Shown here: positions 29,361 through 37,715 of the stretch, piece by piece
Numbering within the stretch: the stretch's first letter is position 1
Layout: each line of letters opens with the position of its first letter
Assembly: GCA_016787565.1 (NCBI GenBank)
Contig: JAEUUG010000018.1
Coordinates: 62,001 to 126,000, forward strand
DNA length: 64,000 nt
Reading direction: 5' to 3'
From: Cyclobacteriaceae bacterium
Lineage (GTDB): Bacteria > Bacteroidota > Bacteroidia > Cytophagales > Cyclobacteriaceae
Notes under the pieces: model-generated
The model's database searches: none
What the model saw: only the letters and a program-made list of their open reading frames with translations
What the model was told of the DNA's origin: nothing
Made by a program: the position numbers and the translations under genes

Positions 29361-31376
29361 TCATTGGGTAGCCGGTATCGCAAAATAAAATACAGAGCCT
29401 TTACCTTCGGTGCTCTCAACCCAAATGCGGCCACCATTTTTCTCGATAAACTCTTTGCACAGAATAAGTCCCAGGCCAGTTCCCTTCTCTTCAGCAGTAC
29501 CTTTGGTTGAGTGCTTGGCGTCAATCCGAAATAACTTTTGTATCGTTTCACTGCTCATGCCAACACCCGTATCAGCAATCGTAACAATAACATCCTGCTC
29601 CTTTCGTTGAGCATCAAGCGTGATGATGCCCTGCTCAGGTGTAAATTTAATAGCGTTGGATATCAGGTTGCGCACCACTGTATCGATTGAGTGGTAATCA
29701 GCCCACACCATACATTCGTTTTTTAGATTATTGACAATGCTGATCTTCTTGTTGAGCGCCTGCGTCTGCAATAGCTGAGCATTTCCTTCTAATACTTTGG
29801 TTAGATTAAAGGACTCCGGTTTAAACTCAATCTTTCCAGTTTGTGAACGCGACCACTCCAGCAAATTTTCCAGCAGCGAAAATAAATTCTTCAGAGACTT
29901 ATCCAGGTCTTTAGCCAGCATCTGTATTTCTTCTTTGCTCAAACTTTCCGCATGATTGATTAACAATCCTGAAAAAGAAGTGAGCGAATTCAGCGGTCCT
30001 TTTAAATCGTGACTGATAATGGAAAAGAATTTATCCTTTGTGGCATTCAATTCCAGCAACTCCAGATTCTGCGTATTTAGCTGCGCATGGGCCACCTCTA
30101 AAATCTTATTCGACCTCCGCTTGAGCATGTAGAGATATAAGATCAATGCTCCGATCACGAGTGTCATCACCATCAGCACCAGTAGAAAGTTTCTGATCTT
30201 GCGCTGGTTGGCAAGTTCCTTTTCACGCTGCACCCTGTCGGATTCGAGTTTGGTTATCTGTGCTTCGCGTTTTTCAATAATATACCGGCTTTGCTTTTCC
30301 AATAATTCCTGTTCACCCTTATCGCGTTGAATAAAATCATTGATGGCCATGAAAAGTTCGTTATATTCAAATGCCCGTTTGTAATCTCCGGTTTCCTTAA
30401 AACACCGGCTAAGGTATTCATAGCTCCTTCTAATCTGTTCCTGATCTTGATTTTCCTGTGCAGTTGACAATGCCAATTGTAGATTCGCTGCTGCGCGCTG
30501 ATAATTTTTAGCGTGGAAGTATAGTACACCAATATTGTTGTACGACTCAGCGATTGTTGCCTTATCCCGTAATCCCTGTCGTATCTCGAGGGCGGCAACA
30601 TGATTAGCCAGCGCACGATCCTGATTTCGCATAAGCCGGTACAGTTCTCCAATATCATTCAACGACCGCGCCTCTTCTCGTTTATTTTTTAACGATCGGT
30701 ATAGTGCGAGTGCATCCTTATGATGCTGCAAAGCTTCAGCATACTTACCCGTTTTCACATACAGATTTCCCAAATGATAAAACGCTTCCGCTTCCACATC
30801 GGGCTTCTGAAGCTGATCGGTATACTGTAACACATGTTCATAGCTGGCAAATGCTTCCTCCATTTTACCTAACTCGGCATTAATTTTCCCCAGTTTATTC
30901 AGGATGAGAATATGGATAGAAATGCTGTTAATCTTTCTATTGGCATCCAATCCACTCTCTAATATTTCAGCACTTTTATAATAGTCGCCAACCTCTTCGA
31001 ATACCTGTGCCATGCACACATACGTAAGTATTCTATCCGGTATCAGACCAAGGGAATCTTCGATGGCCAGCGATTGAATAAAAGAATTCATGGCCTCTTC
31101 ATAATTGCGTGTACGCGTCAGGTGAATTAATCCGATGGTTTTGTGTGCGCGGGACTGCGCCTTAAAGTCGTGAACATCAGTTGCTTCTTGCAATGTATGC
31201 CCTGCCTGTTGCAGAGCTTCATCAACAGATTTTTTCTGCACTTCGTTAAAAAAGCCCTTGTACCAATCAATATCCGATTCAACATCCTGCCCAGCGCTTA
31301 GAAAAAAGCTTATGAGCATGAGTGTGAACGAAAAAAGTTTTTTTGTCCTTAAAGACATTCCCCGAATTTTTCCCAA
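29361..31376 (-). CDS. TPR-domain sensor histidine kinase
   Basis: A 671-residue two-component sensor: signal peptide, about six periplasmic TPR repeats (roughly 45-350), a coiled coil, a transmembrane segment (FLLVLMVMTLVIGALILYLY), and a cytoplasmic kinase with phospho-acceptor His456 in IISHDLKGPLNS, N-box NLISNAIKFTP, G1 DTGVGM and G2 GTGLGL. It lacks a receiver domain, and no response regulator gene is adjacent. TPR kinases of this form are common in Bacteroidota; the signal is unknown. An ATG six codons further in (31358) is an equally good start. Confidence 0.9.
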   Translation of the reverse strand: MGKIRGMSLRTKKLFSFTLMLISFFLSAGQDVESDIDWYKGFFNEVQKKSVDEALQQAGHTLQEATDVHDFKAQSRAHKTIGLIHLTRTRNYEEAMNSFIQSLAIEDSLGLIPDRILTYVCMAQVFEEVGDYYKSAEILESGLDANRKINSISIHILILNKLGKINAELGKMEEAFASYEHVLQYTDQLQKPDVEAEAFYHLGNLYVKTGKYAEALQHHKDALALYRSLKNKREEARSLNDIGELYRLMRNQDRALANHVAALEIRQGLRDKATIAESYNNIGVLYFHAKNYQRAAANLQLALSTAQENQDQEQIRRSYEYLSRCFKETGDYKRAFEYNELFMAINDFIQRDKGEQELLEKQSRYIIEKREAQITKLESDRVQREKELANQRKIRNFLLVLMVMTLVIGALILYLYMLKRRSNKILEVAHAQLNTQNLELLELNATKDKFFSIISHDLKGPLNSLTSFSGLLINHAESLSKEEIQMLAKDLDKSLKNLFSLLENLLEWSRSQTGKIEFKPESFNLTKVLEGNAQLLQTQALNKKISIVNNLKNECMVWADYHSIDTVVRNLISNAIKFTPEQGIITLDAQRKEQDVIVTIADTGVGMSSETIQKLFRIDAKHSTKGTAEEKGTGLGLILCKEFIEKNGGRIWVESTEGKGSVFYFAIPATQ

Positions 31377-31465
31377 AGGTGGTGATAATGAAATATGAAT
31401 TTAGCGGAAGTTAAGGTTAAAACTTACACTGAAAATCAGTCTAAGTCATGATTCACGATGAACAC

Positions 31466-32341
31466 TCAAACCAGGCAATCTTGTTGATCGCCAGTTGCAA
31501 TGGGTCTCCCGCTTCGTGACCACTCGCTCCACGACCCCACATACAACCGGGCTCCTTCCAACCCTGCCTGATGCAGGGCCAGTAGTGTATGACAGGCCGT
31601 TACACCGGAGCCACAATGAACAATAACATTTTCAAGAGGCCGATTACCTATGAAGGAGCGGTATGTTGATGTCAATGCTTCGGCTGTCTGAAATCGTCCA
31701 TCAGACTGAAGATTGTTTTCCATGAAGGGAATATTAACAGCACCGGGAATATGCCCAGCCACAAGATCAATGGGCTCGCGTTCGCCACGGTAGCGAAAAC
31801 TTTCCCGAACATCGATCACGACATACTCAGGATTGGCGCTCGCTCTTTCAACATCCGCTATGGTAACGGTTGGCAGTTTCCATCCTTCTATATAATAAGG
31901 AGCAAGAGAGGCTGGAGTTTTAGCATTTCCGGCATCAAGAACCAGTCCTTCGCGAATGAGTGCATCCAATCCACCATCCACCACCTGAACTTTTTCATGA
32001 CCTGCAGCTTTTAACATCCACCAGAATCGGGCAGCGGCCATAGCCCCTCCCTTGTCATCGTAAATAATAATGTGTGAGGAGGGTCTGATACCAATTCGGC
32101 CAAGTAACACTCCGAATTGTTTTACATCCGGCAGCGGATGCCGACCTCCGTTAGCAGGATTCTCTGATTTTTGCGATAACTCCGTTTCCAAATCAACAAA
32201 AATTGCATTTGGCAAATGTCCGCCTTCATATCGCTCCTTTGCACCCGGACCACCCCGGGCATCGATCCATGTAACATTGGAATCTTTTTGCAATTCCCGT
32301 ACTTCGGCTGCCGCGATAAGGGGTGAAAGTCTGTTTTGCAT
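31466..32341 (-). CDS. Sulfurtransferase, 3-mercaptopyruvate type (tandem rhodanese)
   Basis: A 291-residue protein of two rhodanese domains. The inactive N-terminal domain is at about 15-130, and the active C-terminal domain contains Cys243 in the loop HCGSGVTAC. CGSGVTA is the mercaptopyruvate-sulfurtransferase loop rather than the thiosulfate (CRKGVT) form, so it should move sulfur from 3-mercaptopyruvate, a cysteine breakdown product, to a thiol or cyanide. No signal peptide. It borders the sulfur-scavenging island. Confidence 0.9.
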   Translation of the reverse strand: MQNRLSPLIAAAEVRELQKDSNVTWIDARGGPGAKERYEGGHLPNAIFVDLETELSQKSENPANGGRHPLPDVKQFGVLLGRIGIRPSSHIIIYDDKGGAMAAARFWWMLKAAGHEKVQVVDGGLDALIREGLVLDAGNAKTPASLAPYYIEGWKLPTVTIADVERASANPEYVVIDVRESFRYRGEREPIDLVAGHIPGAVNIPFMENNLQSDGRFQTAEALTSTYRSFIGNRPLENVIVHCGSGVTACHTLLALHQAGLEGARLYVGSWSEWSRSGRPIATGDQQDCLV

Positions 32342-32397
32342 ACATCAAAAATAATGAAAGCAATGCACTATTTTCGTCCAGGTTTTATCCTTGTAGT

Positions 32398-32544
32398 ATG
32401 AAGAAGACTATTTTTAAAATGCTGGCATTCGTCAACCGAAAGATTCTTCCACGCTATAGTCAGCGCGACATCACCAAACTCTCCAAACTGGATAAAGCGC
32501 TGGTGGCCTACCGATATTGGGTTACCCTACATGTTCTAGAATGA
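32398..32544 (+). CDS. Conserved small basic protein (48 aa)
   Basis: The frame starts at ATG 32398 (MKKTIFKMLAFVNRKILPRY) and ends in YRYWVTLHVLE. Small proteins of this shape, with a basic hydrophobic N-terminus, a Lys/Leu middle and a Trp-containing tail, are widespread in Bacteroidota and of unknown function. The longer frame from 32323 overlaps the divergent sulfurtransferase and is rejected. Confidence 0.65.
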   Translation: MKKTIFKMLAFVNRKILPRYSQRDITKLSKLDKALVAYRYWVTLHVLE

Positions 32545-32666
32545 GACATGTTGGCTAGTAATCATTTCATATTTCCTTTCAGAAATGTGATTTACAACGT
32601 GTTCGAAAAATTCTTCTAAAATTTTTTCAACTTTTTTTGGTAGTTATCCGGACTTATATCACATTT

Positions 32667-32685
32667 GTCTATCGATTTAGTAGAT
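32667..32685 (+). promoter_or_regulatory. 19-nt regulatory motif, copy 1
   Basis: GTCTATCGATTTAGTAGAT, one of four copies in the window (others at 44222, 46446 and, inverted, 46488). It is imperfectly palindromic (TCTA near the left end, TAGA near the right). TTTG at 32664-32667 could be the -33 element, which would put the transcript start just before the SAM-I riboswitch. After the motif, copies 1 and 2 share a further TCAATTCC/ACCA. It is a candidate operator for the Rrf2-family protein at 43618. Confidence 0.6.
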
Positions 32686-32705
32686 AAATCAATTCCCACC
32701 AGATT

Positions 32706-32822
32706 GGTTTTATACAGAAGAAGGGAGAGAATAGGCTCGATGAACTTCTAGCAACCTGTCGCCACCAGAGATAAGGTGCTAACTCCTACCTAACCCCGGT
32801 ATTCGGGACGGAGCTATAAAAT
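32706..32822 (+). ncRNA. SAM-I (S-box) riboswitch
   Basis: The conserved core is present: GGCTCGATGA (32734-32743), TAGCAACC (32749-32756) and AAGGTGCTAACTCCTACC (32773-32790). This is the S-box pattern with the A/G spacing I know from other Bacteroidota members. The outer P1 stem can form from TTTTATA (32708-32714) with TATAAAA (32815-32821), and a P4-like hairpin from CCCGGTATTCGGG. It ends 9 bases before the leader-peptide ATG. High SAM would be expected to lower expression of the sulfatase operon downstream. Confidence 0.85.
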
Positions 32823-32830
32823 ATAAAAAA

Positions 32831-32920
32831 ATGAAAACAAAAAAGACATTAACTCTTTTGATGGCAGGTATCTTCTGCAATGTAACAGCCATACGCTTGT
32901 GCTCATGCTGCTGTTGTTAA
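32831..32920 (+). CDS. Cysteine-rich leader peptide (29 aa)
   Basis: ATG 32831 to TAA 32920. A basic, hydrophobic signal-like start (MKTKKTLTLLMAGIFC) is followed by a C-terminus RLCSCCCC, so five of the last six residues are Cys. It sits between the SAM-I riboswitch and structured RNA, ahead of susC. Runs of the regulated amino acid at the end of a leader ORF are the hallmark of ribosome-stalling attenuation, so I infer sensing of charged tRNA-Cys. The peptide itself may have no function. Confidence 0.75.
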   Translation: MKTKKTLTLLMAGIFCNVTAIRLCSCCCC

Positions 32921-32933
32921 TTCGCTGATTTTC

Positions 32934-32954
32934 TATTCAACGCTCTGTTGAATA
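32934..32954 (+). promoter_or_regulatory. Leader hairpin 1, downstream of the Cys-rich peptide
   Basis: TATTCAAC (32934-32941) pairs perfectly with GTTGAATA (32947-32954) around loop GCTCT. It starts 13 bases after the leader stop codon, within reach of a ribosome stalled on the Cys codons. There is no T-run, so it is not an obvious terminator by itself. Confidence 0.45.
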
Positions 32955-32970
32955 TTCCACAAGGCTTTCG

Positions 32971-33024
32971 GATGCACCTACAGTAGCAGTTGTATTGGTG
33001 GTATAACTGTTATTCTGGTGCATA
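32971..33024 (+). promoter_or_regulatory. Leader hairpin 2, long structured RNA between the two leader ORFs
   Basis: ATGCACC (32972-32978) pairs with GGTGCAT (33017-33023), and CAGTT (32987-32991) with AACTG (33005-33009) inside it. No T-run follows. It may be part of the attenuation switch or a separate structured element. Confidence 0.4.
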
Positions 33025-33075
33025 CCGTGGCCGCCAGGCTTGTCTCCAATTTTATAACCCTTAAAATAAAAAAAC

Positions 33076-33144
33076 ATGAAATCATTCATTTCAGTAGTGA
33101 TCGCGTATTTTCTGATCATCCTGATCTCATCTGCATTCGCGTAA
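33076..33144 (+). CDS. Second leader ORF, hydrophobic peptide (22 aa)
   Basis: ATG 33076 to TAA 33144 encodes little more than a signal-peptide-like helix, MKSFISVVIAYFLIILISSA ending in FA. It lies 39 bases before susC. It could be a translated regulatory ORF or a tiny membrane peptide. No family recognised. Confidence 0.5.
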   Translation: MKSFISVVIAYFLIILISSAFA

Positions 33145-33183
33145 CCAAAGGTTTAACAAAACATATATAAACTCATTCAAACA

Positions 33184-36100
33184 ATGAAAAAACTATTACC
33201 CATTCTGCTCTTTACACTAATCATCGGATCGGCTCTTGCGCAGCAAGCTGTGAAAGGATTAATAAAAGATGAAAGCGGGCAACCCTTGCCTGGTGCCACC
33301 ATCTCGCTAAAAGGTACGTCTGCGTATGCTATCACAGACGTTGAAGGTAAATTTACAATTGCCGCAACCAAGGAACTTCCCTTTACCCTACAGGTTAATT
33401 CCGTTGGATACAAAACGCAGGAGATTGAAATTTATGAACTATCGGGTGAACCTGCTGAAGTCTTCCTTAAAAATGACAACATCCTGGACGAAATTGTTGT
33501 TGTTGGATATGGAACTCAAAAGAAAAGCGAACTAACAGGAGCTATTTCCTCAGTGCCTGAAGCGGTGCTTAAACAGCCCATCAGTTCTATCGATCGCGCT
33601 TTACAAGGTGCAATAGCAGGTGTTCAGGTCACGCAAACTTCTGGTCAACCAGGTGGTGGTGTGAGTATTCGCATACGCGGTGGAAGTTCCATTCAGGGTG
33701 GTAATGAGCCACTCTATGTTATTGATGGATTCCCCGTATACAATGCCGCATCCACTTCAGGTGCCATCAGCGGAGCTACCATTAATCCGCTTTCCAGCAT
33801 TAATCCTTCTGATATTGAATCGATCGATATTTTAAAAGATGCATCTGCTACTGCTATCTACGGATCACGCGGTGCCAACGGTGTGATCATCATAACAACT
33901 AAAAAAGGAAAAGCAGATCAAACGTCAATCAACTACGAAGCGACATATGGCGTGCAGACACTGCGAAAAAAAATCGACCTCCTCAATGCAAAACAATTTG
34001 CATCCCTCCGTAATGATGCTCTTTTTGATAGCAATCCGGCAGGCGGACAATTTCAATATCTGACACAGGAGGAAATCGATCAACTGGGCAGCGGAACCGA
34101 TTGGCAAGATGAAGCCTTTCAGTCTGCACCGACACAGAACCACCAGTTATCGCTTTCCGGAGGAAGTGGCAAAACCAGGTATGCTGTGTCAGGTAGTTAT
34201 TTCAACCAGGATGGCATTATTAAGAATACAGATTTTGAAAGACTCAGTACACGCATTAACCTGGACAGCCGACCAACAGAACGCCTGAACGTTGGGCTAA
34301 GTCTTACTGCCAGCAATACAAAAGCAAATGTTGCTCCTTCTGGTATTGTAAGTGCCTTACTCACTATGCCACCAACGGCTACCGTTTATGAAGAGGATGG
34401 AAGTTATACGCTGCGCAATCCGTTCGAAAATATATTCTCAAATCCCATTGCGTCTCTCAATGAACAAATTAATAAAACATCAACGAACCGTGTGCTGGGA
34501 ACTGTCTTTGGAGAATATGCCCTGTTGGATGGACTTACCTTTAAAGTATTGTTGGGTACTGACATTAACACTTCAAAAGAAGACAATTACATACCCAGTA
34601 CCATTTTTGAAGGGGCAACAAATCAGGGATCAGCTTCAACAGGTTTTGTCAATTCTTCCTCTTGGTTGAATGAAAATACACTCAACTATACGAAAGATTT
34701 TGGCAAACATTCCATCAATGCTGTAGCCGGTTTTACGCAACAAGAATATACACGCGACATCGTGCGAACCGGAGCAACAAATTTTGTAACAGATGATGTC
34801 ACATACAACAGTTTGCAAGATGGAGCGGTAACCACAAGACCTTACTCCAACAATACAAAATGGGCACTACTCTCCTATCTGGGAAGAGTAAACTACAATT
34901 TCAACAAAACGTATTTTCTGACCGCCAGTCTCCGATCGGATGGTTCTTCACGTTTCGGAAAAAATAACAAGTGGGGATATTTTCCTTCAGCTGCGGTGTC
35001 GTGGAAAGTAAGTAATGAAGATTTTTTTAGACCCGCTTCGAGAATCGTTACAAACCTAAAACTACGGGCCAGCTATGGTGCTACCGGTAATCAGGAAATT
35101 GGTGAATACCAATCACTCGCCACATTGCGAAGTTTAACGTATCTGTTCGGTGGGGCTCTTGTCACGGGATTTACTCCGAACGGAATTTCCAATAGCGATC
35201 TCGGCTGGGAAACAACCAACCAGTTTGATGCAGGTATCGATCTTGGAATATTAAATAACAGAATTGGCATTACGGTTGATGCCTATTACAAAAAAACAAA
35301 AGATCTGCTGCTGAACGTTGAAATTCCCTGGACATCCGGGCAAGCCACCTCGCTTCAAAACTTCGGATCGGTAGAGAACCGCGGACTTGAATTGGGCATT
35401 AACACCATTAACCTGGAAGGAAAAGTAAACTGGAATACAAGTATCAATTTCTCGCTTAATCGGAATAAAGTCGTAAGCATTGGTGGCTTCAGTGATTCCT
35501 ATATCAGTGGAAATTATATTGTAAAAGTGGGAGAGCCCTTGGGCACCTTTTTTGGAACCGTAACCAATGGAATTCTTCAAACCGGTGAAGAAGCAACGCT
35601 GGGTGCATATACCGGAAATGCCACCCCGAAAGCCGGGGATCGCCTCTATAAAGATATTAGCGGAGATGATAAATTTACAACTGCCCTTGATCGTACGATC
35701 ATCGGTAACGCGCAGCCGGATTTCATTTTTGGGTTTACGAATAACCTCACCTGGAAAGGTTTTGACTTGTCCATCTTTTTCCAGGGCATCATAGGCAATC
35801 AAATTCTGAATGGTAATAAACAGACGCTTGAATTATTTAACGGACAGCAGAATGCTTCTACATCAGCGTTGGATCGCTGGACGCCAACGAATCCAAGCAC
35901 AACCATTCCACGTGCAAAACTAGACCCTGCTCCGGTTTTCTCAGACAGACTCATTGAAGATGGTTCGTTTATCCGACTCAAAGGCCTCACACTCGGCTTT
36001 ACACTGCCCAAACCGTTGGTTGAACGTGCAAGGCTAACCAATCTTCGGGTGTTCATCATTGGCCAAAATCTGCTGACGTGGACAAAGTATACAGGCTTTG

Positions 36101-36204
36101 ACCCAGAAATTACTTCCGGAAACAATACCGTATCTCAGGGAACAGATGCAGGCATTTATCCTGTTTCGCGCACGATCAGTGGTGGATTGTCTGTCACATT
36201 CTAA
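33184..36204 (+). CDS. SusC/RagA-family TonB-dependent outer-membrane transporter
   Basis: A 1006-residue receptor that imports an oligomeric or bound substrate across the outer membrane using TonB energy. Order: signal peptide ending SALAQQ, a carboxypeptidase-regulatory-like domain (about 22-98), the TonB box/plug (EIVVVGYGTQKKSELTGAIS) and a large beta-barrel ending in the aromatic ISGGLSVTF. The partner SusD-like lipoprotein follows by 38 bases. The substrate is inferred from the sulfatases downstream to be a sulfated compound. The extracellular lid would be the SusD protein. Confidence 0.93.
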   Translation: MKKLLPILLFTLIIGSALAQQAVKGLIKDESGQPLPGATISLKGTSAYAITDVEGKFTIAATKELPFTLQVNSVGYKTQEIEIYELSGEPAEVFLKNDNILDEIVVVGYGTQKKSELTGAISSVPEAVLKQPISSIDRALQGAIAGVQVTQTSGQPGGGVSIRIRGGSSIQGGNEPLYVIDGFPVYNAASTSGAISGATINPLSSINPSDIESIDILKDASATAIYGSRGANGVIIITTKKGKADQTSINYEATYGVQTLRKKIDLLNAKQFASLRNDALFDSNPAGGQFQYLTQEEIDQLGSGTDWQDEAFQSAPTQNHQLSLSGGSGKTRYAVSGSYFNQDGIIKNTDFERLSTRINLDSRPTERLNVGLSLTASNTKANVAPSGIVSALLTMPPTATVYEEDGSYTLRNPFENIFSNPIASLNEQINKTSTNRVLGTVFGEYALLDGLTFKVLLGTDINTSKEDNYIPSTIFEGATNQGSASTGFVNSSSWLNENTLNYTKDFGKHSINAVAGFTQQEYTRDIVRTGATNFVTDDVTYNSLQDGAVTTRPYSNNTKWALLSYLGRVNYNFNKTYFLTASLRSDGSSRFGKNNKWGYFPSAAVSWKVSNEDFFRPASRIVTNLKLRASYGATGNQEIGEYQSLATLRSLTYLFGGALVTGFTPNGISNSDLGWETTNQFDAGIDLGILNNRIGITVDAYYKKTKDLLLNVEIPWTSGQATSLQNFGSVENRGLELGINTINLEGKVNWNTSINFSLNRNKVVSIGGFSDSYISGNYIVKVGEPLGTFFGTVTNGILQTGEEATLGAYTGNATPKAGDRLYKDISGDDKFTTALDRTIIGNAQPDFIFGFTNNLTWKGFDLSIFFQGIIGNQILNGNKQTLELFNGQQNASTSALDRWTPTNPSTTIPRAKLDPAPVFSDRLIEDGSFIRLKGLTLGFTLPKPLVERARLTNLRVFIIGQNLLTWTKYTGFDPEITSGNNTVSQGTDAGIYPVSRTISGGLSVTF

Positions 36205-36242
36205 CATCTACAAAAATGTATAACCATACTAGTAAAAACTAT

Positions 36243-37703
36243 ATGAAAAAGATATTATCCATTGTCATCGCCACGGGACTTTTGTTCTCTTGCGTTTCTC
36301 TGGAGGAGGATCCTCAATCATTTGTTACCTCCGACCAGTTTTATAAAAATGGTGATCAGGCAACCGCTGCCGTGAATGCCATCTACCGAAAGTTGTATGA
36401 AAGTGGTCAGTCGCTCTACAACAGTTTATTCCAGATCGGTGTAGAAATGGCCACTGATGATTATGCTGCTGGTCCACGGGCGCGCAATGCAAACGTCCGG
36501 GCTATTTCCGGATTAACACACGATCCGCTCAACGACCGGATGGAACAATTATGGAAGCAAAGCTACGATGCGATTAATGTTGCCAACATTGCTATTGATC
36601 GTATAGCGTTAATCAATCCCTCCGAAATAAACGAGGTACTGAGAACACGATTAATCAACGAAGCTAAATTTCTACGAGCCCTTAATTATTTCAACCTGGT
36701 TCGTTGGTTTGGAGGTGTACCCATCGTTTTACACGAAACTGCATCCTTGAGTCCGGAAAATTTGTATGTTGAAAAAGCATCAGAAGATGCTGTCTATCAG
36801 CAAATCATTCAGGATTTAACAGATGCTGAAAATTTACCTGCCACCTACTCCAGTGCAAACGTGGGCCGAGCTACCTCAGGAGCTGCTAAAAGTTTACTTT
36901 CAAAAGTTTATCTCACGCGCGAAGAATGGCTTAAGGCTGCCAATAAAAGTAAGGAGGTAATTGACAGCCAGACTTACGAACTATTTGAGGATTTCGCTGA
37001 TGTTTTCAATGTGGCTACAAAAAATGGAAAGGAACATATCTTCTCTGCGCAATTTAAAGGTTTCTTCAATTACCAGGGCAACAGTTTAGCCAGTCGCTCC
37101 GCTCCTTTCGAACCACCCGGAATAAATGGTGACTATGCCGATATGATTAACAAACCCGGTAAACTGTATGAAAGTTTTAGTGCCAATGATGAACGTAAAG
37201 CTGTAACATTTGTCACACAAATGATCAGTCCGGTAAACGGCTTGTTGTATACATTCGAACCTCACCTGCACAAATATTACGATTACGCTGCTGTAGGTTC
37301 ACAGGGAAATTCATCGAAGAACCTTCCCATCATCCGATATGCCGAGGTACTGTTGATTTACTCCGAGGCCCTGAATGAACTTAACGGCCCGACACCAGAA
37401 GCCTATTGGGCAATTGATGAAGTTCGCTCCCGCGCAGGTATCGAAAAACTGGCAGATATTTCACCTGCTCTAACAAAAAGTGAATTCAGAGACGCAGTTT
37501 TTCAGGAAAGACGTAAAGAACTTGTATTTGAATATCAGCGCTGGTTTGATCTGGTTCGCAGGGGTGCCGACTATTATGTTGCTACATTAAAAGCAGCGGG
37601 TAAAGCTAACGCTGCTCCGCGGCACTTACATTTTCCAACGCCTCAGCGTGAAATAAATCTCAATCCGAAATTGACGCAACATCCGGATTGGGTAAACTTT
37701 TAA
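36243..37703 (+). CDS. SusD/RagB-family surface lipoprotein
   Basis: A 486-residue nutrient-binding lipoprotein that caps the SusC barrel. The start at 36243 gives a lipoprotein signal peptide MKKILSIVIATGLLFSC with the lipobox Cys at 17. TPR-like helices include FLRALNYFNLVRWFGGVPIV, and the C-terminal SusD signature is seen in ELVFEYQRWFDLVRRGADYY and the FPTPQREINLNPKLTQ ending. An upstream ATG at 36216 is not used, because it would hide the lipobox. Confidence 0.93.
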   Translation: MKKILSIVIATGLLFSCVSLEEDPQSFVTSDQFYKNGDQATAAVNAIYRKLYESGQSLYNSLFQIGVEMATDDYAAGPRARNANVRAISGLTHDPLNDRMEQLWKQSYDAINVANIAIDRIALINPSEINEVLRTRLINEAKFLRALNYFNLVRWFGGVPIVLHETASLSPENLYVEKASEDAVYQQIIQDLTDAENLPATYSSANVGRATSGAAKSLLSKVYLTREEWLKAANKSKEVIDSQTYELFEDFADVFNVATKNGKEHIFSAQFKGFFNYQGNSLASRSAPFEPPGINGDYADMINKPGKLYESFSANDERKAVTFVTQMISPVNGLLYTFEPHLHKYYDYAAVGSQGNSSKNLPIIRYAEVLLIYSEALNELNGPTPEAYWAIDEVRSRAGIEKLADISPALTKSEFRDAVFQERRKELVFEYQRWFDLVRRGADYYVATLKAAGKANAAPRHLHFPTPQREINLNPKLTQHPDWVNF

Positions 37704-37715
37704 TTCTACAAACAC

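Noticed and set aside
32937..33119. 60-codon minus-strand ORF in the susC leader
   Set aside because: It runs against the riboswitch and leader transcript, has an odd Thr/Asn/Gly composition, and its bases are accounted for by hairpins.
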